Notes under the pieces: model-generated | What the model saw: the letters and a program-made list of their open reading frames with translations, nothing else | Databases searched by the model: none | What the model was told of the DNA's origin: nothing | Shown here: positions 9,255-17,519 of the stretch, piece after piece | Layout: each line of letters starts with the position of its first letter | How positions within the stretch are numbered: position 1 is the stretch's first letter | Position numbers and translations under genes: made by a program | Origin: an uncultured Paracoccaceae bacterium | Lineage (GTDB): Bacteria; Pseudomonadota; Alphaproteobacteria; Rhodobacterales; Rhodobacteraceae | Reading direction: 5' to 3' | Assembly: GCA_947497185.1 (NCBI GenBank) | Contig: CANMFL010000004.1 | Coordinates: 186,001-250,000, forward strand | Length of the DNA stretch: 64,000 bases

Positions 9255-10052
9255 ATGCCGCTGTTCACACTAATCCTCGTCGCCCTGATTCAAGGCGTGA
9301 CAGAGTTTCTACCCGTCAGCTCGTCGGGCCACCTGATCCTCCTACCATCGCTGACCGGACTGGACGACCAAGGCCAAGTGATCGACGTCGCGGCCCACGT
9401 TGGCACTTTGGTCGCCGTCATCATCTACTTCTGGACAGACGTGAAACTGGCGTTAATTGGCACACTGCGATTGCTGCGCGGCAAAATCGACACGAAAGGC
9501 GCATTTCTCGCGCTTTGCTTGCTGGTCGGCACCATCCCGGTAATCTTGTTTGGTCTCATCCTCAAAGTCACCGGCCTTGCCGACGCCATGCGCGGGATCA
9601 CCGTGATCGGCTGGACGATGCTGATATTCGGGATTGTGTTGTATTGGGCAGACCAAAAAGGCGCAGAGACACGCGACGCCGAAGATTGGACCGTAAAGCA
9701 CGCACTGATCATGGGCCTATGGCAATGTCTGGCCCTGATCCCCGGCACGTCGCGGTCAGGCATCACGATCACAGGCGCACGCCAACTGGGGTATAAACGC
9801 AGCGACGCGGCGCGGCTTGCCATGCTCATGTCGATCCCGACCATCATCGCATCAGCAGCCCTACTTAGTCTCGATGTGATCGGAACACCTGACGTCATGG
9901 GCGACATCACCATCGTTGCAGTCCTGTCCTGCATCGCGGCATTGCTCGCGCTGTCTTTGATGATGAAGCTGCTGCAATCGGTCAGCTACACGCCCTACGT
10001 GATCTACCGCGTGATACTCGGCTTGATCCTGTTGGGCGTGGCTTACACTTAA
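9255..10052 (+). CDS. uppP: Undecaprenyl-diphosphatase
   Basis: A 265-residue integral membrane enzyme (BacA/UppP family) that recycles the C55 lipid carrier for peptidoglycan synthesis by hydrolysing undecaprenyl diphosphate. Both family motifs are present: VTEFLPVSSSGHL near residue 16 and PGTSRSGIT near 165, with the catalytic Glu/Ser/Arg residues. About eight hydrophobic segments are visible. The start MPLFTLIL at 9255 was preferred over an in-frame codon 30 bases upstream because AAGGAT precedes it and the conserved N-terminus begins there. Its last four bases overlap the convergent gene at 10049. Confidence 0.95.
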   Translation: MPLFTLILVALIQGVTEFLPVSSSGHLILLPSLTGLDDQGQVIDVAAHVGTLVAVIIYFWTDVKLALIGTLRLLRGKIDTKGAFLALCLLVGTIPVILFGLILKVTGLADAMRGITVIGWTMLIFGIVLYWADQKGAETRDAEDWTVKHALIMGLWQCLALIPGTSRSGITITGARQLGYKRSDAARLAMLMSIPTIIASAALLSLDVIGTPDVMGDITIVAVLSCIAALLALSLMMKLLQSVSYTPYVIYRVILGLILLGVAYT

Positions 10053-11026
10053 GTCCGCAGATTTTTCGCAGATTCTTTGATCGCGTCGTACTGGCCAGAC
10101 GGGCGGAAACGCCACAGATAGTCAGGCAGTACAGACGCCATAGTCGTCGGGTGAATACCGAGATCGGCAAAGCCCTTTGCGTCCGCGGACACAACGTTAT
10201 CAATGGCAAGATTGATCACCTGATCCTTCGTCACAGGTGCTTTCACGATGCCGAGCGTCAGCGCTTGGGCAACACCAAAGCAGGTCGCCATGATCCGCGC
10301 TGCAAAGAACGGCACGTTCAGGATCAAACGGCGACGGCGCACGATTTCAAGCATGTCCTGCATCATCTCGCGGAAGGTCTTTACGTCAGGCCCGCCAAGC
10401 TCGAACACGCCAGACGCATCGCCATCGATACCTTTGACCGCAGCAGCAGCGACGTCATCAACATGCACTGGCTGGAACTTCGTATCAGCACCTACAACTG
10501 GCAAGATCGGACCAAAGCGGGACATACTCGCAAAGCGGTTAAAGAAACCGTCCTCGGCACCAAAAATGATCGACGGGCGCAGGATCATAGCGTTCGGGAT
10601 ATGAGCCAGCACGCCAGCCTCGCCTTGCGCTTTGGTCTTGGCATATTCGCTGTCAGCGTCCGCATCAGCGCCAATGGCAGAGATATGGACCATCCGGTCA
10701 ATGCCCATACCAGCAGCGATACGCGCGATACGCTCAGCGCCGTCGGCCTGCACAGCCTCGAATGTGTTTTTGCCAGTCTCGGCCAGCACACCAACGCAGT
10801 TCACAACAGCATCGGCACCGCGGGTCACAGCAGCGACGCTCGCGTCGTCACGGATGTTGCAAAACACAGGTTCAACCTGACCAACGACACCGTAAGGGCG
10901 GACAAAGCCAGCCGTTTCGGGGTTGCGCACAGCAACACGCACACGCCAGCCCTCTTTCGCCAACCGCAGCGCAATATAGCGCCCGACAAAACCGGAACCG
11001 CCGAAAATGGTAACGAGCTTGGACAT
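10049..11026 (-). CDS. Complex I NDUFA9-type NAD(P)-binding protein
   Basis: A 325-residue atypical short-chain dehydrogenase. The N-terminal dinucleotide fold is TIFGGSGFVGRYIALRL, followed by VNCVGVLAETGKNTFEAVQADGA. These match the NDUFA9 subunit family found in alphaproteobacteria, whose mitochondrial relative is an NADPH-binding accessory subunit of respiratory complex I. The canonical YxxxK is replaced by a diverged SEYAKTKAQGE region, as is usual for this group. It is likely associated with the inner-membrane NADH dehydrogenase. No complex I genes are in the window, so the partner is inferred from the family. It converges with uppP, overlapping by 4 bases. Confidence 0.85.
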   Translation of the reverse strand: MSKLVTIFGGSGFVGRYIALRLAKEGWRVRVAVRNPETAGFVRPYGVVGQVEPVFCNIRDDASVAAVTRGADAVVNCVGVLAETGKNTFEAVQADGAERIARIAAGMGIDRMVHISAIGADADADSEYAKTKAQGEAGVLAHIPNAMILRPSIIFGAEDGFFNRFASMSRFGPILPVVGADTKFQPVHVDDVAAAAVKGIDGDASGVFELGGPDVKTFREMMQDMLEIVRRRRLILNVPFFAARIMATCFGVAQALTLGIVKAPVTKDQVINLAIDNVVSADAKGFADLGIHPTTMASVLPDYLWRFRPSGQYDAIKESAKNLRT

Positions 11027-11180
11027 GAGGCTGGCCTTTCATTGATTTCAAGCGTGTTTACGACCGACAGGCCCTACAGACAAGACGAAAGAGCCAGTTC
11101 GCTTTCGCATGTTTTAACAGATTTTCCGAGCATTCGCACCTAACGACGCCGAGTTCCTACAAAAACCAGTGCGAATCGCG

Positions 11181-11209
11181 TTGACAGGCGACGCGCGTGT
11201 CACTAGATC
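11181..11209 (+). promoter_or_regulatory. Promoter of tRNA-Leu
   Basis: TTGACA at 11181-11186 and TAGATC at 11204-11209 with 17-base spacing give a sigma-70-type promoter. Transcription would start about 7-10 bases before the tRNA. A perfect -35 box is typical of stable RNA genes. Confidence 0.7.
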
Positions 11210-11224
11210 ACCGCTACCAACCGT

Positions 11225-11310
11225 GCCCAGATGGCGGAATGGTAGACGCGCCAGCTTCAGGTGCTGGTGTCTGTATGGACGTGGAGGTTCGAGTCCTCTT
11301 CTGGGCACCA
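11225..11310 (+). tRNA. tRNA-Leu (anticodon CAG)
   Basis: A class II tRNA of 86 bases including an encoded CCA. Acceptor arms are GCCCAGA and TCTGGGC. The anticodon stem is CCAGC/GCTGG with loop TTCAGGT, so the anticodon is CAG. There is a long variable arm, and the T-arm GGAGG/CCTCT carries TTCGAGT. It decodes CUG. The 3' end is the integration site of the island to its right; the tRNA stays intact. Confidence 0.96.
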
Positions 11311-11311
11311 T
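11292..11311 (+). repeat. attL: left 20-bp direct repeat of the genomic island
   Basis: The last 19 bases of tRNA-Leu plus one base, from agtcctct to gcaccat, recur exactly at 25173-25192. The repeat covers the T-arm 3' side and the acceptor end, the usual core for tyrosine integrases that use tRNA genes. Confidence 0.9.
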
Positions 11312-11368
11312 AACAATACGCGTAAGGTATTGTTTATCAGTAAAATCATATCGTTACCCCCTTGCCCG

Positions 11369-11396
11369 AGACACAAACTGGGACACTTTGGGGACA
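11369..11396 (+). promoter_or_regulatory. Possible integrase arm-type sites next to attL
   Basis: Three spaced copies of a GGGACAC-like word (GAGACAC at 11369, GGGACAC at 11380, GGGGACA at 11390) sit between attL and the integrase start. Related words recur on the inner side of attR (25044-25101). This is the expected position for integrase arm-binding sites. Confidence 0.35.
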
Positions 11397-11402
11397 TTCT
11401 TG

Positions 11403-12757
11403 ATGGCTTACATGATGAGGCTAAGATACATTGATTCGCTATCAGGAGGCCGTAAACGCTTCCGTAGAAGGTACCCAAAGGCTGTCGCTGAGGTGCTGGG
11501 AGAGGCGGTATTTCAGGTGGCGATGGTGGCTCGTGAAGGGGCTGACCTACTCAATGAACACGCAAAATTTCTTGCCGAATATGAAAAGATCGTAGCCAAA
11601 GCTAGGCGCAACGCTGCCCTGCAGGGTCAGTTATCCCCGCTTGAGCATTGGCGAGAGGCAATCAAAGACGCTGAGGCCATGGTTGCTGGAGTAAGTGGTG
11701 CGCGTGACGAAGATGACGCAAGACAATTACTAGCCGAAGACCTCCAGCGCCGTGGTGCTGACTCCGTGTTATATCGAGCTGTTGTCGAGCCTGACGCACA
11801 AGAACCTAAAGTCACAATGCTGGACGCAAAGGAGATATACCGCGTAGAGCGTATGGCAGGGGCACAAGGACGCAATCAAAAGAATCGACTGGAACGCGTT
11901 TGCGGGCGAATCGAAAGTTCACTAGGGCCTCTGAGGAAGCTTGCGCTAGTCGATCTTAAACGGGAACATGGTCGCAAACTTCGGGATGATATGCTTGCGA
12001 CGAAGAAGAAAAATGGCTCCCCGCTTTCTCCCTCCTCGGTCAAACGTGAATTGAATTTGGTCAAGGCGATGGTGACGTTCGCGATAAAAGAACATGACCT
12101 CCAAGGAAAGGCGAGCAACCCCTTTGATAAACTTGAGATCGGCAAGGGTAATTCCGCGCCAGAGACTGAGTGGGAAAAACGAGACCCCCTTCCGCAGGAT
12201 ATCATCTTAGCAATGCGTCAACGATTGAAAGACAGAATCAAAATTCCGGCTCTACGCTTAATATGGCAATTGCTGGAGGGGACTGGATGTCGCGGTTCTG
12301 AGATCGTCGGACTAAGGGTTGAAGATATTTTTCTCGACTGCAAGACCCCCACATTCGCGTAAGGTGGCACGAAGACAGGCGCATTAAGAATAAAGTCTCG
12401 ATCCGCTCAGTGCCACTCGTTGGGGGCGCCGTAAAGGCCGCAAGAGAGGCTATTGAGCTGGCTGGCAGTGGACATATGCTATTCCCTCGATATGCACATG
12501 AGACGGGCCCTGACGCGGTCTCACAGGCTCTGATGAAACACCTTCGCGAAGAGACCCGAAATCCACGTCATGTTGTGTATTCGCTACGCCACAATATGAA
12601 AGACTATCTTGTGAGTGCTGGCGTACCTGAGCGGGATGAACATCGCATTCTGGGACATTCGCTCGGTGGAGTGGGAAACCGTGTTTACGGTGGTGATGAG
12701 GCCAAACTGCAAGCTGCGACTGAGGCGATGAAAAAGGCGCTGGCATTGGCTCCATGA
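11403..12757 (+). pseudogene. Site-specific tyrosine recombinase (island integrase), frameshifted
   Basis: The first part (11403-12362, 319 codons from MAYMMRLRY) holds the arm-binding and core-binding domains and catalytic Arg I in GTGCRGSEIVGL. At the run of five C (12346-12350) the frame is lost and a stop follows at 12360-12362. The remainder continues in the -1 frame to 12757 and holds the Lys in RRIKNKVSIRSVPL, the box II residues YSLRHNMKD, GHS, and the nucleophile Tyr in NRVYGG. All catalytic residues are therefore present across two frames. One missing C explains the break, either as a real mutation or a homopolymer read error. If real, the island has lost its own integrase. It lies about 90 bases from the tRNA-Leu att site, as expected. 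Confidence 0.88.
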
Positions 12758-13618
12758 TCGGCCAGAATGAGTTTCCATCACCTCACGACTGCGCCGGAGA
12801 ACTTGTGAATGGCATCAGGTCAAACTCGATGTACCCTTCCCTGTGTCACATTTCGACCATCGTAGCAGCCCCCTCAAGCCCCTTCTGGAAAACCTAGATG
12901 AAATTGTTGTTTATCAATTACTTGACCAAATAAAACCACTATTTCCATCAATTAACACACACCTTCGGATAGGTGTATGAAAGGTTACCTTATAGTGCCT
13001 GCTAAGATGTAGCTGAAAGTTGATGATGAAGGGTACATCCTTCATTACCTCCTCACCTCCACACACCCACTAAGGTTCCCCTAAAAGTTCCCCCTCAGGT
13101 CCTCTTACTGGACCTTAACTAGCTCACTAAGCTGCAGGAGATGGTTGATGGAAGGGTACGTCAATCTTGATATCCTCACTTCTTCATAGCCTTAGGGTTG
13201 CCTTACAATACACTTAATGAGCAACGTCCGGTGTTTGACCAGATGAGACCGACACTAACGTTGTAAGTTGTTTTGTTAGACGCTGTTGAAGGGGACTAAT
13301 GTTGTTCATCGTCTCTCGGGTCTCTCAGGCGCAGCCTCGCATACGCTGTTATGCATGGGACTGTTCTCGTCTGTTCCAGTCTAATGCTGACAAGTCCAGA
13401 ACCATAACATGCAGCTTTACAGGCGGCGTTGCCGCAGGTGGCTAATTGGAGATGATGAGTGAATTTAAGCCCTATCATGCCCAATTTGGTCACCTGAAAA
13501 CACCTTAACAATTCCCTCTATACTAGTGCGGAGGGCGGATTAACGCGCCTCACGAACTCGCCCACATCTTCGGACTTGGGCGACTAGGCCCCCTCTTACC
13601 CCCCAGCGAGAACCGATC
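12758..13618. other. Island non-coding stretch
   Basis: This 861-base AT-richer region after the integrase has no convincing reading frame. It holds the left copy of a diverged repeat (12970-13180) and a run of short stop-rich frames. The ATTGTTGTTTATCAA word at 12902 recurs near 21870. I see no promoter or RNA gene that I can defend. Confidence 0.5.
12970..13180 (+). repeat. Left copy of island direct repeat A
   Basis: A segment beginning taggtgtatg and continuing through ggttaccttatag matches 21571-21770 with scattered substitutions and small gaps over about 200 bases. Both copies are in the same orientation. It looks non-coding. Together with repeat B, the pair flanks the DRT/recombinase cargo. 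Confidence 0.75.
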
Positions 13619-14266
13619 ATGATTGACCAACACACCTGCAAAGGCTGTGAACAAACTTTCACGCCTGCTCGAAAGAACCGGCTTTACTGCAATCGCCAAT
13701 ACCAGAAACGCTCAACAAGCAATTCCAAACGAGATATCCGCGACCGAGAGGATGCACGTCGGAATTATGTCCACTCCAGACGTATTAGAGACTTGTTCGA
13801 AATGGTCTATGGTGCGGCTCCCGATCAACGTCTTGGGGTTATGAAGGACATCCTTGCCCGCATTCCACACGACGCAGGTCTCAGGAACATTTTGTCGGAC
13901 CCAAGATTGCTAAAGGAAAAGCCTCGCGCAGATGGCCGTAAGAACACCGCTCAGGCCGCGTCCGCATACACCAAAATGTTCTTTGGGGCTTCGATAACCA
14001 CCTATATCAAGCAAGTGCAGACTGGCACGGTGAATGGCGAATTTCCAGTGAAGCGTATGGCTAAGCCTCGGAGACCCAACTCGCACAAACAATTTCTACA
14101 AAGCCACCACTCCAACCATGGTAATACGTGTCATTCTCGGCCCATGAAGAGACATTCACCACCCAGCTGCGATGCTGCTGTCGCAGCCCGCTTTGCTGAC
14201 ATTCGAACGAGGCGCAACATTTCAACCGTCGGGAACTCACACATCGTGGGGCGGAACCGACATTAG
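13619..14266 (+). CDS. Hypothetical protein with N-terminal Cys-rich motif
   Basis: An open frame of 215 codons that I do not recognise. The N-terminus has CKGCEQTFTPARKNRLYCN, a C-x2-C-x14-C pattern resembling the zinc ribbons of host- or phage-encoded DNA-binding proteins but lacking a clear fourth ligand. Residues 35-60 are very basic. The part after about residue 145 (AKPRRPNSHKQF onward) is of doubtful coding value: the same DNA recurs at 21892-22063, where the upstream half is missing. The real protein may end earlier than the frame, or be a degraded gene. It stands alone between non-coding repeat DNA and a membrane-protein gene. Confidence 0.45.
   Translation: MIDQHTCKGCEQTFTPARKNRLYCNRQYQKRSTSNSKRDIRDREDARRNYVHSRRIRDLFEMVYGAAPDQRLGVMKDILARIPHDAGLRNILSDPRLLKEKPRADGRKNTAQAASAYTKMFFGASITTYIKQVQTGTVNGEFPVKRMAKPRRPNSHKQFLQSHHSNHGNTCHSRPMKRHSPPSCDAAVAARFADIRTRRNISTVGNSHIVGRNRH
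13976..14148 (+). repeat. Left copy of island direct repeat B
   Basis: About 170 bases from atgttctttgggg through the cattctcggccca word are nearly identical to 21892-22063. Both copies face the same way. This copy covers the second half of the hypothetical gene at 13619. The other copy has lost the first half and has an in-frame TAG. Confidence 0.85.
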
Positions 14267-14432
14267 CTAAGAATTTTGCTTTTTTCGTATGGGTCTTTTC
14301 TGACACCGTTACCGATGTCATGGCAGTTTTTGCGGTACAGGGCTACGTATTCACCGCGCCCCTTGTCGTCGTCTAGCTAACAACACATAACTGACAAAAA
14401 TAGTCGGTCAGCAAGTACAGAAAGTAATTGTT

Positions 14433-15023
14433 ATGAAGGTTACAGTTGAGGGTAATCGTATGGACATCAGGACGTTTAGCTTCGTTATTCCTATCCTTGG
14501 GTCCGCCTTTATAATTTTTCCCCTTGGTGCGACCTACCAAGCCTTCGCAGACTCCACGCTTGCCGTAATTTTCGGTTTAACCAGTGCAGCATTCGGGGCC
14601 GCGCTGATATGTCTTCCTAGCTGCCGCGCAACGATCGATTTTGGCAGCGACCAGATTATCGTGAGTAAGATGTTTTTTCACGTTATTCCTAAGCGACGCC
14701 ACATAAGTATCTCGGATATAAAAATGATGTACGTTTTGCGTCGCGGTTTTTTCGCGGGTGCTGGTAATAACGGACCAAACCAAATCGACGTTGAAGCCCT
14801 TCAACTTGTAGACATGTCAGGAAGAAAAACAAATATCGGCCACTTCCATGGTTACAATAGACCTTATCAATATGTAATGAAAAACAGTGAGATGCTGAAA
14901 GAACATCGCAATCCTGATCTGTTTGGCGACGTTATCGTATTTTTGCAGAAGAACCTACGTGCAGCTGGTCGAAATCGTATTCACGTTGGGAAAGTACACG
15001 ATCATGTGGATTATTTCACCTAA
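14433..15023 (+). CDS. Hypothetical membrane protein
   Basis: A 196-residue protein with two predicted membrane helices near the N-terminus (about residues 14-35 and 43-64) separated by a short loop. A soluble domain follows, with a PH-like pattern: IDFGSDQIIVSKMFF, RRHISISDIKMMYV, then a basic C-terminus. This resembles small membrane proteins with a bacterial PH-like or DUF domain, but I cannot name the family. Start 14433 is used; an in-frame ATG at 14460 is possible. Codon use is AT-rich like the RT genes next door, which are on the opposite strand and converge on it across the candidate ncRNA region. Confidence 0.6.
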   Translation: MKVTVEGNRMDIRTFSFVIPILGSAFIIFPLGATYQAFADSTLAVIFGLTSAAFGAALICLPSCRATIDFGSDQIIVSKMFFHVIPKRRHISISDIKMMYVLRRGFFAGAGNNGPNQIDVEALQLVDMSGRKTNIGHFHGYNRPYQYVMKNSEMLKEHRNPDLFGDVIVFLQKNLRAAGRNRIHVGKVHDHVDYFT

Positions 15024-15300
15024 CGTTCAGTGCGAGATTGGTTAAGTAACCGTCCGTCGAATGTATCCCTTTTGCTTTCTTCTGATCATAAAGATCGGCC
15101 CTTAGCCGCCATTGGCCCCACGGTCCGAATGCTGCTGCGCGGCCCGTCTAAGCAGCCGTTCACGCATCGCGCAGCATTTTGTTTACCAAAACATCGTTGT
15201 GCGGGTAGTCCCTCATTTTTAATGGGGTCCAGCCACAGACAGAATTCCGGCCGCTGTTACAATTTAGTCGAGAGTGTGATGCCGACGTTGCCCTTGTGGC

Positions 15301-15425
15301 CAAAGGCGGCGCTCCGCGCCAATGACCTTTGAACAAACTACGTTTATAGTAGCGTATCCTTGGAGCTTGTGTGTACCTCGCCAACCCAAAGGGCTGCTCG
15401 GCAGTAGACTTTAAGCGCTGCTCTT
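15301..15425 (-). ncRNA. Candidate DRT3-associated structured RNA with ACACAC tract
   Basis: The 405 bases between drt3b and the convergent membrane-protein gene hold no gene. Read on the minus strand just after the drt3b stop, there are successive stem-loops: a nested GCC..CCC-TTT-GGG..GGC (about 15382-15404), CTAC..GTAG (about 15338-15352), and a long interrupted stem CAAAGG..GGCGC-GGA-GCGCC..CCTTTG (15301-15331) with no T-run after it. Between the first two is an apparently unpaired tract, GTACACACAAG, with ACACAC at 15369-15374. From memory, DRT3 systems use an ncRNA with an ACACAC template; that match is the basis of this call. The ends are approximate. Confidence 0.45.
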
Positions 15426-15428
15426 CTT

Positions 15429-17519
15429 TCAGTATACCTCTCGTGTCCGCTTCTTGTCCAGCTCTTCAGAAAGGTCGAAGTTATCCCAGTTGGTAAACCA
15501 ATACTTAGCAGAATTTTGAAGAGAAACTGCATCTGGCGCACTCAAAGAAAAGTACTCACTCAATTTAGCTTTAGTATTGGCAGAGAGATGCGGACAGCAC
15601 TGCAAGTCTAAGTACAGTAGGATGAGTTCAGCTTCCCGACCAATATAAGCTGAGCGGTCCAGGAAGGTTTCCAAGACATTAGTTTCGATGAAATTGCGCA
15701 GGTCTGCGAAACGTTTGCGGTTGCCGGAATACTGCAAGGCAACAATTACGGAAAAATAGTCCATTGGCACGGGCCGCTTCCATTCTCCCGAGTTAGAAAT
15801 TTCAATGCCTAGATATTCGACCAGATCTTCTTGCGGTAGGCAATAATCCCTCCCTAGCTTTTTCAACGCCAGAACAAGGTAGAGCACTTCGAGTTCACGG
15901 TATTGTTTTTGGGTGCTGCTCTTTAGTTCTCTCTTTACGTTGTCAAAGGCGTATTTAAAAACCTGTTGTTTTTCATCTCTTGGCACCTCAAGGCGGTTCA
16001 GCCCATCTACCATTGAAGAAAGTATCCGCGTTAGCTTGACGGAAAAATTTACACGAGGCGCAGCTGCAAAAACAAAAAAACAAAACTCCAAAATGCCAAT
16101 CAGTGATTTCGTGAGCTGCTTTGGATTTTGATGACTAGTCGGAGTTTTTCCGTATGACTTCAGATAGACCAGGGTTCTTTTTTCGATAGCCGATAGGGCA
16201 TAGTTCAACAGATCTTTGTATCCGACGCCGCTTTCGACCAGCACTGTCTTGAAATCAACAATTAGTCTCTCTTGGTGAGCTTTGAAAACGTAATACTTGA
16301 CCGGTGCGGAGCCGTCGATTGAATCGTCCTTTTTCTCTTCAATTATCAAATGATCGGCAAAAATTTTACTTACTTTATTTTTAGCCATCGTCAACTTGGT
16401 GATAATCGGACGTTCAAATTTTTCTGATTTCGCCAAGTTCAGATTTAGCTTCACCTCTTTGAGTAAGTGCTCGAGGTGTCGAGTTATTTTGTCCGCATTG
16501 GCATCATTGTTGTGGAAAATGAAGTAGTCATCGACGTAACGAAAAACTTCATAGTCAGTTTTATGCATGAGCCCATCCGAGCTTGCCAGCACGCGCTCTA
16601 GCTTTTGATCGACACCTTGGAGAACAATTTCAGCAAACACGCGCGAGAACTCTGGACCGATGACGATTCCATTTGTCTCACCTTGATTCATCCATTGCAT
16701 CAGAGAATCAAATCGCCCACCAAACGTCTTTTGGGCTTTTCCAATGCTATGCTTATCCGCTTTGACGGCAGATCTGCCTACAGTCGTCCAGGGCATTGAA
16801 TGTGTGTAGATGCTATCGAAACACTTTGAAACGTCCAGCTTGAGTAGTTTTCCAAACTTCTTTTCGGCGTTGTGGTACTTATAATGCTCGTAAAACTTAA
16901 ATATATTGCTGTAGCTCTTGTATGAAAAATAGGACCCTAGGTTTTCATACTCTTTGCTAGCTTCTTCCACAGTATCGCGCCCCTTGGATTGAGACGACTT
17001 ATAGAGTCTATCGGAATACTTGGTTGAGCTAACAACAGAGTCAGGCCTTCTGATTGAAAAATTACTTTTTCTGCAATGATACAAAACTTGGGCACTGTTT
17101 CTATGATAAAAATCAGCAACTAAAAGCTGATTCCGCGGGTGAATAACGGATAGCTCGCGGTAGTCGTTTTCTTTGTGATTTATCTTGAACTGAAACGGTT
17201 TGGTCCACGTGTCGGTGACCTTCCAACTACGCAGATAAACGTCAACACCATCACGCTTGATAGTCTCTGTAATCGGTGCGCCTATGCTCGTTCGCGCAAT
17301 GCCAAAAATAATGGAAATAGCAGCGTCTGCATCATCAGAGTCACATTCCCATATGACTCTCAGCTCAGTTCCTCTTTGATCAACTCTGACATTGTACTTA
17401 GTCAAAAAGTGAAAAAAACCGCCGTTGCTAAAAGAAGGGGGCACTTCAAAAGGGAGCATTTCCGTTAAAATCGGTCGCTGATACTTGTATTTTGGCTTTA
17501 GGATTTTTTTATTTTTCAT
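15429..17519 (-). CDS. drt3b: Defence-associated reverse transcriptase, second RT of a DRT type 3 pair
   Basis: A 696-residue protein with an RVT_1-like domain in the middle. Motif A is LKLDVSKCFDSI (Asp229), motif B is IVIGPEFSRVFAE (about 286-297), and motif C is RYVDD (Tyr328-Asp331). A 220-residue N-terminal region and a long alpha-helical C-terminal region (about 400-696) have no maturase or nuclease motif. The start at 17519 is chosen because GGAGG lies 9 bases upstream and MKNKK then overlaps the drt3a stop by 11 bases; the frame itself stays open further upstream. It is paired with drt3a in a two-gene operon. The size, the partner and the absence of intron features fit DRT type 3 (UG8-type RT). 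The last residue is Tyr. Confidence 0.8.
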   Translation of the reverse strand: MKNKKILKPKYKYQRPILTEMLPFEVPPSFSNGGFFHFLTKYNVRVDQRGTELRVIWECDSDDADAAISIIFGIARTSIGAPITETIKRDGVDVYLRSWKVTDTWTKPFQFKINHKENDYRELSVIHPRNQLLVADFYHRNSAQVLYHCRKSNFSIRRPDSVVSSTKYSDRLYKSSQSKGRDTVEEASKEYENLGSYFSYKSYSNIFKFYEHYKYHNAEKKFGKLLKLDVSKCFDSIYTHSMPWTTVGRSAVKADKHSIGKAQKTFGGRFDSLMQWMNQGETNGIVIGPEFSRVFAEIVLQGVDQKLERVLASSDGLMHKTDYEVFRYVDDYFIFHNNDANADKITRHLEHLLKEVKLNLNLAKSEKFERPIITKLTMAKNKVSKIFADHLIIEEKKDDSIDGSAPVKYYVFKAHQERLIVDFKTVLVESGVGYKDLLNYALSAIEKRTLVYLKSYGKTPTSHQNPKQLTKSLIGILEFCFFVFAAAPRVNFSVKLTRILSSMVDGLNRLEVPRDEKQQVFKYAFDNVKRELKSSTQKQYRELEVLYLVLALKKLGRDYCLPQEDLVEYLGIEISNSGEWKRPVPMDYFSVIVALQYSGNRKRFADLRNFIETNVLETFLDRSAYIGREAELILLYLDLQCCPHLSANTKAKLSEYFSLSAPDAVSLQNSAKYWFTNWDNFDLSEELDKKRTREVY

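Noticed and set aside
10151..11143. 330-codon plus-strand frame opposite the NDUFA9-like gene
   Set aside because: Its translation has no recognisable motif, and the minus-strand gene has a clear Rossmann fold and normal length.
12341..12362. Programmed -1 frameshift in the integrase
   Set aside because: The C-run is not a classical X-XXY-YYZ slippery heptamer and I see no clear downstream pseudoknot. A base loss is simpler.
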